Positions 44,030-64,000 of a stretch of DNA of 64,000 nt are shown piece by piece (position 1 is the first letter of the stretch; each line of letters opens with the position of its first letter). The stretch is from Eulemur rufifrons. Lineage: Eukaryota; Chordata; Mammalia; Primates; Lemuridae. Under the pieces are notes generated by a model. That model ran no database searches, was not told the DNA's origin, and worked only from the letters and a program-made list of their open reading frames with translations. The translations under genes and the position numbers were made by a program. The stretch covers positions 251,958,843-252,022,842 of the forward strand of contig NC_090989.1 of assembly GCF_041146395.1 (NCBI RefSeq). Direction: 5' to 3'.

Positions 44030-44894
44030 ATACCATATTCTTGATCAGAAACCTATCCTATAATCATGATTAACTTGTAAGAAGTGATTAGCTACCATAA
44101 AATCACATCCAATTTCCTTCTAGGAATGCTGTCAGGGCAAGACAGACTGCCTATACAATTTGCCTCTTGGTATATGGATATAGAATTCTGCAGTTTAGAA
44201 ATCATTTCCAATCATTTTATCAGATTAAGAAACTTGAGACCTCAAAAGAGCTAAGCATCTTGTTTATAGCTACACTGCTGTAAGCACAAGTGCCAAAACT
44301 AGAACCAGGCTTCCTAACTAAGACTGGCCTCTGGCTACAAGTCTTCTCTTGGTTTTTCCTAAAGAACCTACAGAGGTCCAACCGTCTTCCCCACAGACAG
44401 ACTTTGTGTGACAAGTGAAAGCAAACCAATTATTCTAACACAAATTTCTATCACCTATCAACAGTACCTCTAAATATATTCAGGGGGGAAATGATACTTA
44501 CCTCATGTTGTTTCCATAGCTTGATGAAGAGGCAGTAAAGGTCTTTCCCCCAATAACCTTGTCTTTGGCCCTCAATGAGGTTAGGATGCCAATCCACAGA
44601 GATGAGACAGAGGGACAAAACTGAGTGGGAAAAAGACTGAAAGCTAAGCCATCAGGAACATCTAAATGGTGAGAGGTCCAAAGGAGGACCAAAGACAGAA
44701 TCTGGTGGAGAGTGTGTCATGGAAAACAAGGGACAGAAATTTCAAATCCCAAAAGTGCAAAAAAAAATCCATTTCACAGCACATGAGTTCCAGAGATGCT
44801 CCAGTTTAATCAACCAATTTAAGTATTTTGTATCTATGTAGACCAGAGAGAGCTGGTCTTTCTTGCCTAATATAAATCCTAAGACAACCAATAC
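44030..44894. other. Intergenic, nothing recognised
   Basis: No gene supported. Short open frames have no resemblance to known families. Confidence 0.5.
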
Positions 44895-46335
44895 TGGTGG
44901 CAATCATACTCCCAAAAGACACAATTCCAAACACCATAATCCCAAATGTTGAAATTCCAAAACATCAAAATCCCTAAAGTCTAAATCCTCAAAGGCACAA
45001 TCCTGAAAGATTAAAATTCTGAATGTTGAAATCCCAAAAGCTGAATTCTAGGGAAGGGATTAGCATATTTTCAGTTGTACCCAGGATAGTTGCATCATGT
45101 TATGGGGAACTATTACCTTGTTATTGTCTTTATTGGGAAACTAAGTGGGTTTAAAGAGAGGCTAATGGCCGGGTGCAGTGGCTCATGCCTGTAATCCCAG
45201 CACTTGGAGAGGCCAAGGCGGGAGGATCACTTAAGGCCAGGAGTTTGAGACTGGCCTGCACAACATAGTAAGATCCCATCTCTATAGGGGGGAAAAAAAA
45301 AATTTAGCTGGGCATAGTGGCATGTTCCTATAATCCTAGCTACTCGGGAGGCTGAGGCAGGACAGCTTGTGCCCAGGAATTGGAGGATGCAGTGAGCTAC
45401 GATCATGCCACTGCATGCCAGCTTGGGTGACCCTGTCTTGAAAAAGAAATATGTATGGGTATCAAATTGACAATCGGTGGACTTAATTTTATCAACTTAA
45501 CAGAATTAAAAATACCTAGAAACCTGGTAAAGCATTATTTTAGGTGAGGGTATTTCCATAGATTAGTGTATTGAGTCCAAGAGGACTGGGTGGGTAAGAT
45601 CTGCCCTCAATATTGGCAGGAACCATCCAATTAACAGAAGTCCTTGAGAGAACAAATACAGAAGGGCAAATTGGTCTCTGGGAGTTGGGACAGACTTGTT
45701 TTCTTCTGCTGCCTTGGACATCAGAAATTTGACTCCGTGAAAGTGCATTACCATGTTGACTTTTTAAGCATTGTGCATGCAAGCAAAAATGTTGAAATTT
45801 CCTCAATAATAAGAGATGTCTTTTTGTACATCTGCATTTGGAAAGGATAAAATTGAGGCTTCAGCTCTTTAGGAAACTCAGTATGTATGTGGTGCCCACC
45901 TATCACAGTTTTTGATCCATCTCATTAAGACTTAGGTTGTCTGTCACTGTATTTCAGATGACTACAGTTATAAAGTTGGGTGCACAGAATTACCATCCAT
46001 AGTAATATGCAGTTATGCACTTTACCTTTTGATCTATTTATGAATAGTTTGCTCATAACTGTTATACCATGCAACTGATGTTAGTATACCTGAGTGTTTA
46101 TGCTTGCAAAAATGTTATTATTGCCTATTTTATTGTATAAAGTGGTCCATGAAGTGTTTTTGTTTCTCAAATAAATACCCCTTTTAAAATGTAAATAAAT
46201 CTTTTAAAGAATGTTTTTTATTATTTTTTCCAGAATGGTATTTTTGGGATTTTGACTTTTGGGGATTGTGATTTTTAGGATTTTAGACTTTAGGAATTTG
46301 GATCTTTTCAGATTGTCCTTCAAGATTATGGCCCA
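44895..46335. mobile_element. Palindromic DNA-transposon-like element with subrepeat TIRs
   Basis: The left arm (about 44900-45055) is built of ~15-base variants of 'aaatcccaaaagttg'. The right arm (about 46230-46335) holds the same words in reverse complement ('tttttgggattttgactttt', 'ggattgtgatttttaggatt'). Between them lies about 1.2 kb of non-coding A/T-rich sequence plus a younger Alu. Long TIRs with internal subrepeats recall MULE-like relics such as Ricksha; the name is a guess from memory. Confidence 0.6.
45167..45447 (+). mobile_element. Alu nested in the palindromic element
   Basis: Sense Alu starting GGCCGGGTGCAGTGGCTCA, with both monomers, ending before 'aaaaagaaatatgtat'. Confidence 0.88.
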
Positions 46336-46677
46336 AACTCGAGCAATTTGACTTAGTGGACTATTTTCTCTGCATCACTCTTTTTGGGTAAGGCATCACG
46401 GTGTTAACCCCAGAAGTACTAAGTGATTACTTTGGTACCTGTTGAATGAAGAGGATTACTCTATAGTTTGGACAAAACTATGCAAATAATCATCTGAACA
46501 ATCTGTGAACAGGGGAGGATGGTTACTTTAGAAAAATGTCCAATACTAGAATTTTATATTAGCACAAATCTATTTTTTTTAATAATACAAATTATGTATA
46601 GTGAAGCCAGACATAGTGATTTGTCAACCCAGGGGATGAATGTTTGAGATTTTTAGAGGCAACAAAATGGTGTATAG

Positions 46678-46816
46678 GCCGAGTGCAGTGGCTCACGCCT
46701 ATAATCCCAGCACTTTGGAAGGCCAAAGCAGGAGAGTGGCTTAAGGCCAGGAATTTGAAACACAGCAAGACGTGTCTCTCTCTCTCTCAAAAAAAAAGAA
46801 AAAAAGAAAAAGAAAA
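46678..46816 (+). mobile_element. Alu left-monomer fragment
   Basis: GGCCGAGTGCAGTGGCTCA start, left monomer only, with a deletion near 'tttgaaacacagcaag' and a CT-rich patch before its A-rich tail. Confidence 0.8.
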
Positions 46817-47213
46817 TTAATTTAATTAAAAAATTTTTTCAGGGGATATAAAGAATATCCACCTGCAGACAGAGATTGTATCATTTTGCAACCCTGAGAT
46901 TTTCAGAGGGTACCCCAGTACAGTCCTTGGTCAGGATAAGAGGCTCTGCAGGCCTAGCCTTACTGTCCACATCAAATACAGGTAGAGCGATGCCATATTC
47001 TCCACATTTGGAGCTCTGTCAGGCTGCTCCCCCTCCACCACAGTCCTATCCAGTGATGCAGCAGGGGACATCATACCGATGTTGATCAAGAAAGGAAGAA
47101 GGTGCAATCTTACTTCCAGGATTTCCCAAGTGGAAGAGTGCCTTGGCAGTGATGGGTAGCCCAAGGTCCTTCCCAGGAAAAGAAGCAGGCACAGGGGCCA
47201 GGACTCAGGCTCC
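46817..47213. other. Spacer downstream of VCP
   Basis: Unique sequence between the last repeat and the VCP poly(A) site. No gene supported. Confidence 0.5.
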
Positions 47214-47768
47214 ATTTTGACCCAACGTTTATTGTCCTTTTACAACATGTCATTTTTTTGGTTTAGAAACTGCTTGTGATTAGTTTTCCAACATTAACTC
47301 AAAAGCATGTAAAATAAAATCAACCTATTCTCTATATAAACACCCAGCAACTGTGGCCCCTCTCACCCACCTATCCAGGTTGGATAGGGAGAAAAAGGGA
47401 GGGTTCGGGCAGCGTTGAGTGAAGTGCAGATGCTTTACTGTGGGGGGTGGCAGTAGTGCCTTGGTTCACAACCCACAGGTCCCCTGCACTGCCCCAAACT
47501 ACAACAGAAATGGCGTAGGCCCAAGGCCCAATTCCCTGTTGGTAATTCACTCTCCGCCTCCCAAACAAAAATCACTTTTATTTTATCGCTTTTGTTTTGT
47601 ATTTTTTGGAACAGAAACCTATGTCCAGAGTCTGACTATAGCTGAACCGTTCAGACTGAGGAATGGAGCAGGCCATGGGCACACCCCTGGTCCCTCCTGG
47701 GCAAGTGCCCCCTCCCCCAGGAAACAAGGTCCAGCCAGGCCAGCTCACTGCATACTGGCCACCATCAC
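47214..47768 (-). other. VCP: VCP 3'UTR with poly(A) signal
   Basis: From the TAA (47771-47769) to just past AATAAA on the minus strand (47233-47228). Its length, about 0.55 kb, fits the VCP messenger. Confidence 0.85.
47228..47233 (-). terminator. VCP: AATAAA poly(A) signal of VCP
   Basis: TTTATT on the + strand, about 535 bases after the stop codon in the direction of VCP transcription. Confidence 0.88.
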
Positions 47769-61981
<14,213 letters not shown>

Positions 61982-62283
61982 GGCGCGCGCCTCTCCCGGC
62001 CGGCGGCTGTGGCGGCCCGCGGGTAACGGCTACGAGGGGTGGCAAGCGACTGAGTGGGCCCGGGCTCGGCTCTCCCGGGCGGTGGGCGAGCAGCGGCGAA
62101 AAACCCGCAGGCGGCCTCCCTCTCGCTTCCTCCCAGTGGCACCGGGGCAGCCGGCGGGCAACGCTGGCCTCTGATCCGCGAGGTGGCAGCGACAGCGGCG
62201 ACTCAAACGACGGTAGCAGACGCTTCGCTAAGACTGAGCTGAGAAGAGCCGAATCATCGGAAGGAAAGCCGCTCTCACCTCAG

Positions 62284-62563
62284 CCAATCAGCGCCTGCCC
62301 TGGGGACTCCCGCCCGCCTCTCTGCGCCTCTCCCCAGCAACCCGCAAACCACAGCCAATCAGGAAATTCGCCTCCCGCCTAGCTCCCGCCTCAGGGGTGC
62401 AACACGCCTAGTAACGCCACGTCAATTGGCCGCAACGCCACGCTTCCTCGACGGATTGGGATTCTCGACCAATCAACGAAAGGAATAGGGCGAGATCGAC
62501 TAGTGAAACGAGAGCCTTTAATCCTTTGGAGGCGGACTCTCCCACTTGGCTCCAGTTCATTGG
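62284..62563 (-). promoter_or_regulatory. VCP: CCAAT-box (NF-Y) cluster of the VCP promoter
   Basis: CCAAT at 62284-62288, 62355-62359 and 62469-62473, and ATTGG at 62425-62429, 62455-62459 and 62559-62563. That is six NF-Y-type sites in 280 bases on both strands, upstream of the VCP start. Confidence 0.75.
62417..62429 (-). promoter_or_regulatory. VCP: ATF6/UPRE-like element abutting a CCAAT box
   Basis: In the VCP sense direction the site reads CCAATTGACGTGG: a CCAAT box followed directly by TGACGTGG, the ATF6/UPRE core. The order and spacing differ from a classical ERSE (CCAAT-N9-CCACG). Confidence 0.5.
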
Positions 62564-62569
62564 CTCCTG

Positions 62570-63430
62570 AGTTTATCCTCCTGGAAGAACATGGCACAAT
62601 GGATTGAACCCCTGTATCAGTCTAGTCCTGTTGTAATGATAATCTACACACCCACTTTCTTCCAAAACCTGGGGATCCTTTAAAGCTCCATCATCAATCA
62701 CCGTAACCATGTTCCATGCTCCTTCAAAATGCTGGCTCCAACCACCCCTACCCTGACCCCTTTGACTAGCGCCCCAGCTCTTACTCCACTCTACCCTATT
62801 GTCATGGCACACCGATAGTAACCCCAATCTCACGGGCTATGCAGTTTCTAAACACTTGTAGGTGCATGCTCCCCTTACCATAGGGAATTAATGATTGGAG
62901 AAGAGAGGGCAATCAAGTCCAGGGAGGTCACAGGGCAACCACAGAACACAGCTCATATACAATAGAACCCAAATCAGCAAGAAAATTGCACGCTAGGACT
63001 TGAAGTCCTTGGGCTCAAAATGACAGCTGGCCCTGACTGTAATCATTAGGCAGCTCTTGGTGGCATGCTGACTCAATTCACCTCTCACCCCCTACCCATA
63101 CAGATACATTTGGCTGAGACAGGTCCAGTTTCTAGCATTTGGGATTAGGGAAGGAGTGAGTCTCAAGTACCCACCCTTGTCCTGAGAGGCCTGTCTAAAC
63201 CATCCTCCAGACCTAACTCCACTCTGTCACCTAGAACAGGAACCTGGGCTTTGGAGCTCTGCTTTCAGGCAGTGGAAAGGACTAAAGCCACTGCTGCCTG
63301 AGTGAGGATTCCTATAATTCTTTCCTCATACCCAGACCTCAAGTTTATAAGGTAGATGATGTTGAGAGAGGGCATCTTAGACAACCAGCACTCAACCAGG
63401 CAGCCTTTCCACTCAAGTATAGGTAGTAGA
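62570..63430. other. VCP-FANCG spacer
   Basis: Unique sequence between the VCP promoter and the end of FANCG transcription. No gene or repeat recognised. Confidence 0.55.
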
Positions 63431-63453
63431 CAGACAACAGATAAATAGGAGAT

Positions 63454-63459
63454 TTTACT
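63454..63459 (-). terminator. FANCG: AGTAAA variant poly(A) signal, probable FANCG end
   Basis: TTTACT on the + strand, about 250 bases after the FANCG stop. No canonical AATAAA was found closer. A short 3'UTR of this size fits FANCG. Confidence 0.45.
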
Positions 63460-63705
63460 CAACACAAGAAAAGGGGAAACCAGAAAAAATGTGCCACAAG
63501 CAAAGTCAATGACTTGGTGGCAGAGTGTTTCCTCCAGAACCAGAATGGTAGTAACTAGTCCAAATTTTGCAGGACTACCACCAGACTCATCAGTGCAGGA
63601 GTTATATAGGAATGGTCAGCTCCAGCCATACTCCCCAAGGATGGTAAAGCAGAAAGCCTTCCATGCAGAGAGAAGGCCCAGTTTAAAGTCTTGGAAATGT
63701 GGCAG

Positions 63706-64000
63706 CTACAGGTCACAAGGCTCCAGCACAGACGTCCGAAACTCTTCAAGGAAGGTTTCATGATCAGAGGGACGGATCCAGCTCAAACAGGTTTCTAGGT
63801 ACAGGGGTAGAGACCTGGAGAGCAAGAAGAGTGATGGCTAAGAATGAAAGACTGGTGGAAGATATGGGCAACCATATCTTCCCTTCCATTTCTCACTACC
63901 CCCAACAGGTCCAAGGACTCCAAGACTCCAACTACCCTCAGCCCCATGGCAGTAGGCCTCAGCCTCACCATGTAGTATCTTTCTGTGGCAGCTTAGTTTG
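63706..64000 (-). CDS. FANCG: FANCG, C-terminal two exons (partial)
   Basis: On the minus strand, partial exon 64000-63969 (donor CATG|GTGAGG) joins exon 63814-63706 (acceptor CTCCAG, TAG at 63708-63706). The spliced reading gives 46 residues, including [20 protein letters not shown] and [20 protein letters not shown], ending CDL. The [14 protein letters not shown]...CDL end is that of FANCG (XRCC9). FANCG is a TPR-repeat subunit of the Fanconi anaemia core complex, which monoubiquitinates FANCD2-FANCI at DNA crosslinks (established knowledge). The TPR region lies beyond the window. The gene is upstream of VCP and on the same strand, as in human. Confidence 0.9.

Overview
This is genomic DNA from a mammal, and the repeats point to a strepsirrhine (lemur- or galago-like) primate. 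Genes are split by GT-AG introns and end in AATAAA-type poly(A) signals. Alu elements are abundant, and several carry the long A-rich linker and 'gagcaagagcgagacc' type diagnostic text of strepsirrhine Alus. The L1 3' end at about 42 kb also differs from the human type. The gene order is that of human 9p13.3: PHF24 > DNAJB5 > SPATA31G1 (C9orf131) > < VCP < FANCG. No prokaryotic or viral genes were seen.

Layout. 0-6.7 kb: last five coding exons and long 3'UTR of PHF24 (+). 6.7-13.4 kb: gene-poor spacer with two MIRs, two Alus, a CTCF-like site and pyrimidine/purine-rich tracts. 13.1-14.4 kb: regulatory block and CpG-island promoter of DNAJB5 (+), with nuclear-receptor half sites, a ZNF143-like motif, a perfect heat-shock element and a CCAAT cluster. 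14.7-22.6 kb: DNAJB5, complete, with three supported N-termini. 22.6-34.8 kb: intergenic, with SINEs, L1/L2/MIR, a Tigger-like DNA transposon and an orphan CpG-rich island at about 29 kb. 34.86-39.03 kb: SPATA31G1 (+), complete, two coding exons. 39-47.2 kb: repeat-rich gap with a 7SL RNA pseudogene, an L1 end, several Alus and a palindromic DNA-transposon-like element. 47.2-62.2 kb: VCP (-), all 17 coding exons, 806 codons. 62.3-62.6 kb: VCP promoter with six CCAAT boxes and an ATF6-like site. 63.4-64 kb: last two coding exons (one partial) and 3'UTR of FANCG (-).

Biology. DNAJB5 (an HSP40 co-chaperone) and VCP/p97 (an AAA+ segregase of ubiquitin-dependent proteostasis) are both protein-quality-control genes. 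Each has a CCAAT-rich CpG-island promoter here, with an HSE near DNAJB5 and an ATF6-type element near VCP. PHF24 is a neuronal G-alpha-i-interacting protein, SPATA31G1 a testis-type SPATA31-family protein, and FANCG a Fanconi anaemia core-complex subunit. These are neighbours by synteny, not an operon. I found no clearly new biological system. The least explained items are the pre-miRNA-like hairpin in a DNAJB5 intron, the orphan CpG island at 29 kb, the dense regulatory cluster upstream of DNAJB5, and the two tandem-repeat systems in SPATA31G1.
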